This document shows, piece by piece, positions 10,303-21,300 of a stretch of 64,000 nt of DNA. The position numbers and the translations under genes were made by a program. Below the pieces are notes generated by a model that worked only from the letters and a program-made list of their open reading frames with translations, searched no databases and had not been told where the DNA came from. Position 1 is the first letter of the stretch, and every line of letters begins with the position of its first letter. Source of the stretch: Gautieria morchelliformis (Eukaryota > Basidiomycota > Agaricomycetes > Gomphales > Gomphaceae). The stretch spans positions 124,001 to 188,000 of the forward strand of contig WHVA01000125.1 in assembly GCA_015179125.1 (NCBI GenBank). The letters are read 5' to 3'.

Positions 10303-11457
10303 GGTGTATCACCACCGAAGCAAACACAGGACGCGGCCAATGTGCCCGCACAGTGAGAACCGTACCCTATCGGGGTACTGGGAAATAAACGGCGTAAAAG
10401 CCCACTGCCTGCTAGATAGCGTGTTACGACCGTTCATTTCCGACTTCCGACCTTCAGTTCCGCAACACTTTCCGCCCCTCCGATATTTCCGACATCCCCC
10501 CCTCTATTACTCGGACCCACCGGACCCACCTCACCGTTCATCAAGACCATATGTCCGGCTCTCCTTGTGTTTCATTGTCAGATATGTTTTCCCGACCCCT
10601 TGTTCCTTGCCATTGTTCTACCTTACCCTGAACCCCCCTTGTAGTCCCATTGTTCCCACTTAGTTAGTTCCCACGCATTGTCTACTCGACTTCCGCTTCC
10701 CCCGGAATTTGCTTAGTACCATATCATTACCTGTTGTCTCAGCTCTTTGTATAAAAACCTGTCATGTATGTCTCTTATTCTGCAATCAGATAATCGCCTT
10801 CGATACTTGATTTCCTTCGCTCTATCTCCTGTTCTTAGCACAGCGAGTCTAGCAAGCCCTCAGTCTCTCCGCCTCCCGTCTTCCGCCTTCCGCCTCAGTT
10901 CCGGCTCAAGTTCCAACCAACCTCTAGTTCAGTACTTTCCGACTTCTGACCCATTTCCGAAATACTTAGGACGATAGTTCATTGGGGGTGCAACCTATAA
11001 GTTGAAGCCGCTGTCCTTTCCAGTTCCGACCTAGCGGAAATCTCGATACGTAACATAGCGGCAGCAAAGGGGTACTGCTATCCCCTGAATTCATGTGAGC
11101 TACAGGGATGAAGACATTCTCCCTGGAGCAACCAATCGCGCTGCAGCTAGCCTGCATAGGCAGCCATTCCACGATCAACTATGGAACGAACACGACCATC
11201 AAGTTTGGTCATGAGACATACGACGAATATTTCGATGTAGCGAACGTCGAATATTACGATGCGACCTTAGGGACACCGTTCCTAAGGAAATTCGGCATAA
11301 CCCTGGACTTCTCGAGCCCAGGGACAATCCACAAGGGGAACGAAGTGATCCCCATGGGCAAGGTCTCATTCGACGATGACGGATCGACGAACGAGGACAA
11401 AGGGCCACGGATGAGCAGGATCACCCAGGCACCGAAGCCTAACCTGGCTCATTGAAG
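10303..11457 (+). pseudogene. gypsy protease region, split at the active site
   Basis: The left part (10303-10421) encodes GYWEINGVKAHCLLDS and the right part (11056-11457) GSKGVLLSPEF followed by a retropepsin-like fold (TFSLEQPIALQLACIGSHS, GTPFLRKFGITLDF). The retropepsin active-site triplet Asp-Ser-Gly lies across the junction: the family B LTR inserted so that the TSD TAGCG overlaps the Ser and Gly codons. A TGA follows the right-hand fragment's PEFM (about 11093-11095), where CGA would be a likely ancestral codon. The reading ends at a second TGA at 11453-11455. Confidence 0.75.
10422..11055 (-). mobile_element. Solo LTR, family B, antisense
   Basis: A 634-bp copy in reverse orientation: the plus strand reads TGTTACGACCG at the left and CGATACGTAACA at the right. 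The TSD TAGCG lies at 10417-10421 and 11056-11060. It has only about two units of the 14-bp purine repeat. It destroys the gypsy protease. Confidence 0.92.
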
Positions 11458-12073
11458 CCAGGAGGACGAGTCGTGGGACGACTCATCCTCGAACTCACCC
11501 TACAGCCGTAGGGAGAGGCGCTCTCACCTAACGGTGAAAGTGATGGGAAAGAGGAAAGCAGAGCGCCGCGGGACCTAATAGATGCCAACAGCGCCTAATG
11601 GCTTCTAAGCCAACCACCACCATCATCCTCATGGATGATGACCTTCCTCGCGGAGGCGAGGAATGGATGGAACGAATCACTGACTTAGTCGGTGGAATTC
11701 CACTAGAACTCCCGCCACTACGGGAGATCAACCATGAGATCAACCTCATAGATCCCAACAAGCACATGCGGTATCGACTACCGAAATGCCCCAAACACTC
11801 CCGAGAGGAACTGTCGGCTAAGATAGAACGATACACCACTGCAAAGTGGTGGATTCTGGCAGTCGCGCAGCAGGCAGTGCCCATGCTGTGTGTGCCGAAG
11901 AAGAACGGTACATTGAGAACCATCTTCGATCTGCGCCAGCAGAACGAAAACACAGTGAAGGACGTCACGTCCTTCCCGGACCAAGATATCATTTGCAGCG
12001 ACATGGCTCGCTGTTGATATCGAACAAAACTCGATATGTCAGAAGCATATGAGCAGATCCGGATCCATCCGGA

Positions 12074-13672
12074 TGTTACGTATCGAGATTTCCGCTAAGT
12101 CGGAACTGGAAAGGACAGCGGCTTCAACTTATAGGTTGCACCCCCAATGAACTATCGTCCTAAGTATTTTGGAAATGGGTCAGAAGTCGGAATGTAACTG
12201 AACTGAAGGTTGGTCGGAACTTGGGTCGGAACTGAGGCGGAAGGTGGAAGACGGAAGGCGGAAGACGGAAGGCGGAAGACGGAAGGCGGAAGACGGAAGG
12301 CGGAAGACGGAAGGCGGAGACGGAAGGGGAAGACGGAAGGCGGAAGACGGAAGGCGGAAGACGGAAGGCGGAAGACGGAAGGCGGAAGACGGAAGGCGGA
12401 AGACGGAAGGCGGAAGACGGAAGGCGGAAGACGGAAGGCGGAAGACGGAAGGCGGAAGACGGAAGGCGGAAGACGGAAGGCGGAAGACGGAAGGCGGAAG
12501 ACGGAAGGCGGAAGACGGAAGGCGGAAGACGGAAGGCGGAAGACGGAAGGCGGAAGACGGAAGGCGGAAGACGGAAGGCGGAAGACGGAAGGCGGAAGAC
12601 GGAAGGCGGAAGACGGAAGGCGGAAGACGGAAGGCGGAAGACGGAAGGCGGAAGACGGAAGGCGGAAGACGGAAGGCGGAAGACGGAAGGCGGAAGACGG
12701 AAGGCGGAAGACGGAAGGCGGAAGACGGAAGGCGGAAGACGGAAGGCGGAAGACGGAAGGCGGAAGACGGAAGGCGGAAGACGGAAGGCGGAAGACGGAA
12801 GGCGGAAGACGGAAGGCGGAAGACGGAAGGCGGAAGACGGAAGGCGGAAGACGGAAGGCGGAAGACGGAAGGCGGAAGACGGAAGGCGGAAGACGGAAGG
12901 CGGAAGACGGAAGGCGGAAGACGGAAGGCGGAAGACGGAAGGCGGAAGACGGAAGGCGGAAGACGGAAGGCGGAAGACGGAAGGCGGAAGACGGAAGGCG
13001 GAAGACGGAAGGCGGAAGACGGAAGGCGGAAGACGGAAGGCGGAAGACGGAAGGCGGAAGACGGAAGGCGGAAGACGGAAGGCGGAAGACGGAAGGCGGA
13101 AGACGGAAGGCGGAAGACGGGGGGGGGGGGGAGGAGGCGGAAGACGGAAGGCGGAAGACGGAAGGCGGAAGACGGAAGGCGGAAGACGGAAGGCGGAGAG
13201 AGACTGAGATCTTGCTAGACTCGCTGTACTAAGAACAGGAGATGGAGCGAAGGAAATCAAGTATCGAAGGCAATTATCTGATTGCAGAATAACAGACATA
13301 CATGACAGGCTTTTATACAAAGAGCTGAGACAACAGGTAATGATATGGTACTAAGTAAATTCCGGGGGAAGCGGAAGTCGAGTAGACAATGCATGGGAAC
13401 TAACTAATTGGGAACAATGGGACTACAAGGGGGGTTCAGGGTAAGGTAGAACAATGGCAAAGAACAAGGGGTCGGGAAAACATATCTGACAACGAAACAC
13501 AAGGAGGGCCGGACCTATGGTCTTGATGAACGGTGAGGTGGGTCCGGTGGGTCCGAGTAATAGAGTCGAAAGAACAAGGGAAATGAACAAGGGGCGGGAT
13601 GTCAGAAATATCGGAGGGGCGGGAAGTGGTGTGGAACTGAAGGTCGGAAGTCGGAAATGAACGGTCGTAACA
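12074..13672 (+). mobile_element. Solo LTR, family B, with an expanded internal minisatellite
   Basis: It starts TGTTACGTATCG and ends GGTCGTAACA, with the TSD CCGGA at 12069-12073 and 13673-13677. At 1,599 bp it is about 950 bp longer than its relatives (634-691 bp), and all the extra length is the 14-bp repeat array. Removing it restores the RT codons IHPDHVAK. Confidence 0.95.
12240..13195. repeat. 14-bp minisatellite (GGCGGAAGACGGAA)n, about 65 units
   Basis: A near-perfect head-to-tail array of GGCGGAAGACGGAA, a purine-only strand apart from C. It has irregularities near 12319-12332 and a run of about 13 G at roughly 13119-13132. Other family B LTRs in this window have only one to two units at the same place. 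The array lacks stop codons, which creates long spurious ORFs in several frames of both strands; these are not genes. Confidence 0.97.
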
Positions 13673-16600
13673 CCGGATCACGTAGCAAAGACTGCCTTTG
13701 CCACGATCCTTGGCACCTTCAGGAGCCAGGTGATACAGATGGGGGACTGTAACGCCCCATCAACAGTCCAACGGCTGATGACAGCCATTTTCCGCGACTA
13801 CATAGGTTGCTTCGTCCATGTATACATGGACGACATCTTCATATTCTCGCTCTCAATACAAGAGCATGAAGAGCACCTCTACATCGTCTTTGACAGACTG
13901 AGAAGGAATCACCTTTTTCTGAGCAAGAAAAAGGTGGACCTCTATTCCATCCGAATGGAGTGTCTAGGCCATATCATCGATGGCCAAGGGGTACATGCCG
14001 ACGAGGACAAGATGCAACACATCCGTGAGTGGCGCAGGCCAAGGACGTTCAACGACGTCCAGCGTTTTCTCGGGCTGGTACAGTATCTAGCACACTACAT
14101 GCCAGATGTTAGTGCATATACCACCCCACTATCGGGCTGTGCGCGTAATAACCGTCCATTCAAATGGACTCCACTACTAGACAAATGCTGGCAAAGCATT
14201 AAGGCGTTGGCCTGTATGGCCCCAATCCTGCGTCCAGTAGACGCAAGGTGCCCAGAACCGATCTGGGTGATCACCGAAGGATCAAAAGCCGGTGTCGGTC
14301 CGGTCTACGGCCAAGGTCCCGACTGGAAAACTTGTCAACCTGCCGGCTTCTTGTCAAAGAAATTCAGCGTTGCTCAGCAACACTACCGGACTCACGAGCA
14401 CGAGACGATCGCGGTGCTCGAGGCTCTCATGAAATGGGAGGACAAACTGCTGGGGGGAAGGTTCACCCTCGTCACAGACCACAAAGGGCTCGAGTACTTC
14501 GAGACACAGAAGAGCCTATCTGACCGCCAGGTCAGATGGTGGGAGTTTCTCTCCCGGTTCAACTTCAACACCGTTCATGTCGACGGTGTAGAGAACAAGG
14601 TAGCGGACTGCCTGTCGCACTACTACGAGAATGACATGAGTGATGACAATCACCCGGACCAGGTCTTCGTGAACGCAGATGCGCGTTTAGACCCGGATGG
14701 TGAGTTATTGCCCACCGACCGCTATATCGAGCTGCGAACAGTGGCGACAAGATGCTCTAAACGCCTCGCTCAGAAGACAGAGGCGAGAGTAACAGAATCC
14801 GCCGCATTAAACGAGGGCTCACCAGAGCCCGCAAACGTCACCGCATCACGCGACGGCGACGATGATGACGTCAGAGCCATTGCCACAGGAAATGACGGCG
14901 CGCCCCTGCGCCGGGTCGTCAAGCAAGGCGTAGACCTGTCTAAGGTCCTACGAGATGCGTATCACAGGGACACCATGTTCACAAAGATCATGGTGCACCC
15001 GGACGCACACCCGAGATTCGGGATCCAGGATGGGCTGATCTGGACTAAGAATCAGCTTAAAAGAGGCGTCATTGCCGTCCCCCACTCTGTTCTTCAAGGG
15101 GGAAGGAAGCTGATCGAAATTATCATCGATCGGGCACATCAGATAGTCGGCCACTATGACCATCTGAAGACTTCAAACTACATTCGAAGAGCATATTGGT
15201 GACGGGGCATGAGCCCAGACATAGAAGCGTTCTGCACATCGTGCGCAAGGTGTCAGATGATGAAAAGCAGACCACAACGGCCCAAAGGCCTACTACACAG
15301 CCTACCCATTCCAGATAGGCCGTGGCAGTCGATTGGCATCGACTTCATGGGGCCCCTGCCCAAATCCAACGACTGTGACTACCTGATGGTAGTCATCAAC
15401 CGACTAACGTCGCTAGTATACCTCGTACCAACCACGACGAGCGTGTCAGCCAAGGGAGTAGCCTGGCTGTTTCTGAAGGAGGTCGTTCGACTCCATGGAG
15501 TTCCCGACTCCATCGTCTCGGACAGAGACTCAAAGTTCACGTCGATCTTCTGGCGTGAACTACAGCGACTCATGGGGACTAAGCTCCTCATGTCAACTGC
15601 CTTCCATCCCCAAACGGATGGAGCCACAGAGCAGGCAAACCGCTCGATCGGCCATATATTGCGCGCGGTCGTCAGAGACAATCAGAAGGATTGGGCATTG
15701 AAATGCCCAATGGTTGAGGTCGCCCTCAACAGCAACGTCAGCACGACCACAGGGTTCGCACCTTTTTAGCTGAACCACGGCTATATGCCGCGGATAGACC
15801 TCCCCATAGCCGTGGACACCCCGTTCAAGGGGGTAGCCCGGTTCGCACATGGCAAAATGGAACCTGATGGTGGCACACAATGCAATCATAGAGCATCGAG
15901 TGACGCAAATGTTTCATGCAAATAAGAAACATATGGCGAGCGACAGGTATGTGGCCAACAACCGCGTCTACCTTTCAACACAAAACCTAACTGTGCCGAA
16001 AGGAAGAGCCAGAAAACTAGTCCCGCGGTACATCAGACCGTACCACGTCGTCGAAGCTCACAACGACGCCTCGACGGTGACCCTTGATCTTCCTGACGAG
16101 CTGAAAAGCCGTCACATTTCACCGGTCTTCCATTCAAGCCTCGTACAGCGATACGAGGCCAACAACAACGAATTGTTCCCCCGTCGTGAGGCCAAGTCAT
16201 TTTATGACTTTGGAGTGAATGACGACGAGGAGTGGCTCGTCGACGAGATTATCGCACATCGATGGATAAACTCGACGGACCTGGAGTTCCAGGCCCGTTG
16301 GACCTTAGGCGACGTGACATGGGAACCCATATTGTCCTGCAATGACCTTGAAGCCCTAGATAGCTATCTAGAGCTTAGGGGAGTGAGCAAGCCACGTGAC
16401 CTCCCCAGACACCGCTAGACGCATCTGTCACATGCAGACCATGTGACGCGCCGGCCACGGCGCGGTTAAATTTTCACCTTGGATCTTTCCGAGGGCGCAT
16501 CGCTTCTTGGAAGCTAACCACCATCATCCTCACGAAGATGATGCCCCCCAAAGATGGGATGGACATTGATCCGTCAACGTCCACAACGCAAGCAACGGCC

Positions 16601-17827
16601 CCGAGACAGGGGGCCGCAGATATTCTCCGTGCTCCAGTAGACCAGGAGCACTGGATGATCGTGGGATGGGAGGACGCCCTCACCATCATCCACCTGGATG
16701 ATTGTGCAACGTGCACAGACTACGCCGCACACCTAAGGGCCGCGACAGGCACCTGCAAGGTCAAATTGCGGGATGAAGACATCGGCGACGCCGTCGATGC
16801 AGCCTGGGGATGGCTCCCAAGGGGCATCGCGCCTGACGTGCGAGAAGAGCCCCTCCGGGACATCCACGACCTTAAAAAAGAGGTCAAGGAGTTGGAATGC
16901 GCGGTCGAAGACCGCGACGACGCGCTCGCAACCGAGCGTGCCAAGATCAAGGAACTGGAGCAACAGCTGAGCGCAGCCCAGCTCCAGGTTACCCTGGCCC
17001 ACGTTGCCTCAAAAAGGCCGCAACATGACCCGGCCACGGACCCAGTGGCCGGGCCATCATCACTTCACGTGATGGTGCCTCTGTCGGCACGCGTAACATC
17101 GGGACTAGTGTCCCGATTGTCGGCACTGACCCCGACAACGACAACGACGGAAGGGCATAGCGTGCCTTCCGGCTCTGTGTACGGCGTCCCAGATGGATGG
17201 GAGTCAGACTCGTCCGTCTGGAAGACATATGACCCAGAAAGGGCACAGCGGCTGGCAGAGCAGCCAAAGAAAAAGTGCAAGAAACTGCGCGGCACCCCCA
17301 ACACCGTCAATGGGCTAGCCATTGTGAGGGAAAGCGCGATTAGTGCTTACCTAGTGGAATCATCGTCGCACACTGTCAACGACCCCGCCCTTCAAGCACA
17401 GATCGAGGCCCAGTACATCGGGCCTGGCGTGGCCCTGCCTCCACCGGCGGGGACAGTTCACCCTCCCTACCCGGGGGAGGGGACGCTCATCCCACTCGGA
17501 GATCCACCGATCTCCAAGACGGGCCTCCTACCACGGCCAGTAGGAAAGGCCCAACAGCGTCGTACTCAATGGTACAACCTCTGCCCGCTCGACAACCCAC
17601 GCTTCATCGAACTCATAGCGTGGGCAAAAGAAACGCCGCAGCTCGCGCATACACGCAAGATGATCGGCGTATTCAAACGCATCGAGCGCGAACAACGCGC
17701 TCGCAATCCCAAAAGGGATTCTCTCGTGATAGCGGGTGGTACCCCACATGATATCACGGCCATCCTGAAGGGTTGGATACATAACCCTGAAGGAATCCCA
17801 TCGGCCATCCATGACAACGCAGATGGC

Positions 17828-18323
17828 TGTTGGGTGCATTTATGCTCCTGCACCAAAATCAAGCATAATATATCCAATTTGTTGTGTGGTTTCTCAATTT
17901 CTTCTCATATTGTTCTTCTATCATGCATCTATTTCTCTGGTTATTTTCGAAATTTTCCACTCACTCCCTATCTCTCCATTTCATCTTGTTATTCCTACTT
18001 TCACAAGCGGCTGCACCCAGCGGAGTCTGAAACGACTTCGACGCGCGAGCTCTTGGGCGCTAAAGGGCCGGGTAGTAGTACATGCGCAGTGAAACAGATT
18101 TCCCCCTCTCTCAGTGACAACTAAATTCACTGAGAGAGGCAAGTAAATTAGTCTAGCATTCTTTCGATTTATTAACCTAGAAATCCTCTGTAGTGAATTG
18201 TTTTCTAGGTAGTGTATAATATATTTATAGTGACAACTAAATTCACTGAGAGTGAATTGTTTTCTAGTCTATTCTTTTGAGAAACAAGTCCATACCTACT
18301 GCCTATAATTCCTGTCTACTACA
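17828..18323 (+). repeat. 5' LTR of copia element 1
   Basis: It runs TGTTGGGTGC..CTACTACA. It contains a 12-bp inverted repeat, CTCTCTCAGTGA / TCACTGAGAGAG, with a 9-base loop at about 18109-18141, and a direct repeat of TGAATTGTTTTCTAG. It also has a possible pseudoknot within the first 45 bases (see findings). Confidence 0.95.
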
Positions 18324-18338
18324 GGGTTATGGGCCCCG
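18324..18338 (+). promoter_or_regulatory. Primer-binding site matching the initiator tRNA anticodon arm
   Basis: The bases immediately after the 5' LTR read GGGTTATGGGCCC. This is the complement of the anticodon stem-loop of fungal initiator Met-tRNA (GGGCUCAUAACCC as I recall it from yeast), with one position pairing as G-U. Drosophila copia and yeast Ty5 are known to prime from such a half-tRNA. The ATG at 18329-18331 is the complement of the CAU anticodon and is also the gag start. Confidence 0.7.
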
Positions 18339-21300
18339 GAGACACTTCTGAGAAGCTATTGGGTGTTGAGAAGCTTGCTACTGATGGAAGTAATTGGCCA
18401 TTGTGGCGAGCCACTCTCATCAGCTATTTCGAGTCCAAAAATCTACTCAAGCATGTAGAAGGGAGAGTCACTCGACCTCCTGATCCTCCAGTCATTCCCC
18501 CAGGCCATATTCTTACAGAAGCTGAGGAAACTCAGATGGATAAGGCTGAGGAGAAGCTGGAGAGATACCTTGCTAGAGAAGGACAAGCCAAGACCCAAAT
18601 CATCGTCTCAGTGTCAGAGTCATTAGCCCTGGTGCTACAGAAGCAGAAGACAGCAAAAGAGACTTGGGATGCACTAGTCAATGAAATGACCAAAAAGCCC
18701 AAGATGGTCCTCACCAGCCTGCAGAGACAACTCCGCAGTATGAGATGTCCTGAGGATGGAGACTTGAGAGATCATTTGGACAAGGCCCAAGACCTATATA
18801 CTCGTCTTAATGAGATGGGAGCTAGAGTTTCTGAAGAAGAATTCATGGACATCATCCTTGCGTCACTTCCACCATCCTATGAGGCAGTCATGAACGCCCT
18901 TACCACTTCGCTTGAAGAATGCGGGATGCCATTAGTCCCCGATAATATTATTAGGGTACTAAAGGCTCAGTATGACAGGAAGAAAACACTCCCGCAAGAA
19001 GAGCAGGTGTTTATTGGTTCATCTACTAAGAAGGACCAGAAGGGGCAGAAGGCGCATATATGCACCAACTGCAAAAATCCTGGACATTCCATCGAAAATT
19101 GCTGGGCTAAAGGAGGTGGTAAAGAAGGTCAAGGACCACGTCAGAAGAAAAAAGCCAAAGGCAAGAAGAAGAAGAAGGGTAAAGCAAAAGCGAACGTTGC
19201 CGAAGAAGAGTCCTCTTCTGAGGAAAGTGGTGATGGGCATCTTGCCTTCACCAATTTTGACGAGTGCTCTAATTTCAATTTGAGCACATCCTCAGGAGTT
19301 ATAGTTATACTCGACACCGGAACGACATCGCATATGACTCCTCACAAAAATTTATTGAGGAACTACTGTCAATTCTCACAGCCGAGGACTATCCGAGCAG
19401 CCAACAAAGGCACTTTTGATGCCTTCGGTTCAGGACTGCTTGTATTATCCAATAAGGTTGGAGATAAAACAGTAGAAGTCACGTTGCAAGATACATATTA
19501 TGCTCCAAAAATTGCTGCTACCCTCGTCTCGATCGGTCGGTGCGATGATGCTGGCTACGACATTCGACTCGGTGGCCAGAAATGCACAATATCTAACGCT
19601 GCTGGAAAGGTATTGATGCAAGCACCGAAGGTCAATGGTTTATATCGACTAGACCTCCAGTCACCAAGTGCTCAAGCCCATATGTGTTTGTCTGCCATGG
19701 AAATTCATCAGAAAATGGGGCACATCTCACAGAAGTCCCTACAACATCTATTAAATCATGGCATGATATTGGGCATTGAACTGAGCTCCACAGGCGATAG
19801 AATTGTCTGTGATGCGTGTATTCAGGCCAAGATTGCACGCAAACCTCTTCCTCGAGAACCCAGAGACCGAACATCAAAATTCGGTGACAGAATTTATTCT
19901 GATGTCTGGGGACCTGCAAGGCACCTCACAATCGATAAGAAGTCATATTATGTCTCCTTTATCGATGACTACTCAAGAGAATCAGTGATCTATCTCATGG
20001 CGAACAAATCAGAAGCATTCTCAAAGTACAAGCTCTATGAGGCTTTAATGCTTCGACAGAGAAATGTGCACATCAAGGCACTTGTTTCTGATCAAGGGGG
20101 CGAGTATACGAGCTCTGAATTCGACAGCATCTAGCCAAACAAGGCACGAAGCATCAGTTGACGGTACACGACACACCAGAGTCTAATGGTGTTGCCGAAC
20201 GTCTGAACGGAACTCTCACTGAGAGAACTCGTGCCATGCTGTTAGAATCAGGCCTTCCTAAGATATTATGGGGCTATGCGATACAGCATGCCAATTATCT
20301 TAGGAATAGGACGCATACAAGAGCTCTACCGGATAAAACGCCCTATGAGATGGTTCACCATGAAAAACCGAATCTCAAAGACATTCACGCGTGGGGAACT
20401 GAAATCTACGTCAAAGTCACTCAGGGAGATAAATTGGCAGCTCGTGCCAAGAGAGCTCGGTGGATAGGAATTTCTGCGCAGAGTCATGGTCATTATGTCT
20501 ATTGGCCTGACTCGCACAAAGTTTCTGTCGAGCGGAACGTTGTGTTTGATTCAGAGATGAAGAAGGGAAAGGTCCCAATCATTTCTATTGAGGAATCCAA
20601 GCTACCTACGTCTAGAGAAGAGAAGAAGGCCATTCCGACATCAGTGCCTGTGCCCGGTCGCTTAGTCAGCAAAGAGGCAAAGATCGAAGAAATTGATGAA
20701 AGTGCACCAGAGGAATATCTTGAAAAGCTGCAACCTATTCAGGGAGTTGATGACAGACCTAGAGAAGCTGAACCGATAAGGAGAAGCGAAAGGATCTGTC
20801 AACAACAAGTGCAGCCGGCCCCATCAGGTCCCGTAACAAGATCTCAAACTCAGAGACAAGCTGGCGCACATATGACTACGCTAGCTTACGAGGACGTTGA
20901 GGACCATAAAGAAGTTTTATTCGACCAAGAATTATCCTCCGAGATTGATGGCATCAGTAGCTATGAGTGTGCCATCAGTGCGTTTCTAACCGACGGTCAA
21001 AACAATAACAAGGCGCCGGATTTGAGTCAAATTGAACCTAGCAATGCAGACGAAGCTCTGAATAATCCTATGTGGAAGAAATCAATGGACAAAGAGTATG
21101 AGGCCCTAATCGACAAGGGAGTGTGGGAACGAGCCAAACCACCTCCTGGAGCCAATATTGTCGGTAACAAATGGGTCTACCTTTGGAAGCATAATCCAGA
21201 AGGGAAACCAATAGTACCTAAATCGAGAATGGTCGCCCAAGGCTTCACGCAGAAGTTTGGAGTCGACTATGATGAGACATACTCACCTGTTGCTCGGTTA

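Larger units (their letters stand above)
11598..16418 (+). pseudogene. gypsy pol: reverse transcriptase, RNase H, integrase, chromodomain
   Basis: The RT N-terminal part (11598-12073) has IDLR-type motifs (TIFDLRQQNENTVKD, KLDMSEAYEQIRIHPD). After the LTR insertion it resumes at 13673 with GDCNAPSTVQRLM and the catalytic YMDDIFIF. RNase H follows (HEHETIAVLEAL, LVTDHKGLEYF). The integrase has an HHCC zinc finger (HYDHLK..CTSCARC) and DDE core segments (GIDFMGPLP, SIVSDRDSKFTS). A C-terminal chromodomain-like segment (EWLVDEIIAHRW..ARWTLGDVTWEP, about 16228-16330) marks a chromovirus. In-frame stops are seen at 12014-12016 (TGA), 15200-15202 (TGA) and 15767-15769 (TAG), plus a frameshift near 15850. 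It is a decayed pol gene, not expressed as one protein. Confidence 0.88.

Noticed and set aside
12160-13320. Long repetitive ORFs on both strands (up to 386 codons, e.g. RLPPSVF or GGRRKAED repeats)
   Set aside because: They are only translations of the 14-bp minisatellite in a solo LTR. The array lacks stops in several frames, and no start context, intron or homologous protein supports a gene.
16538-18124. A 528-codon protein ending in SSTCAVKQISPSLSDN
   Set aside because: Its last ~100 codons are translated from the copia 5' LTR; the same C-terminal peptide appears wherever an LTR of this family lies (1085, 2809, 22592, 37502), so it is not a real protein end.
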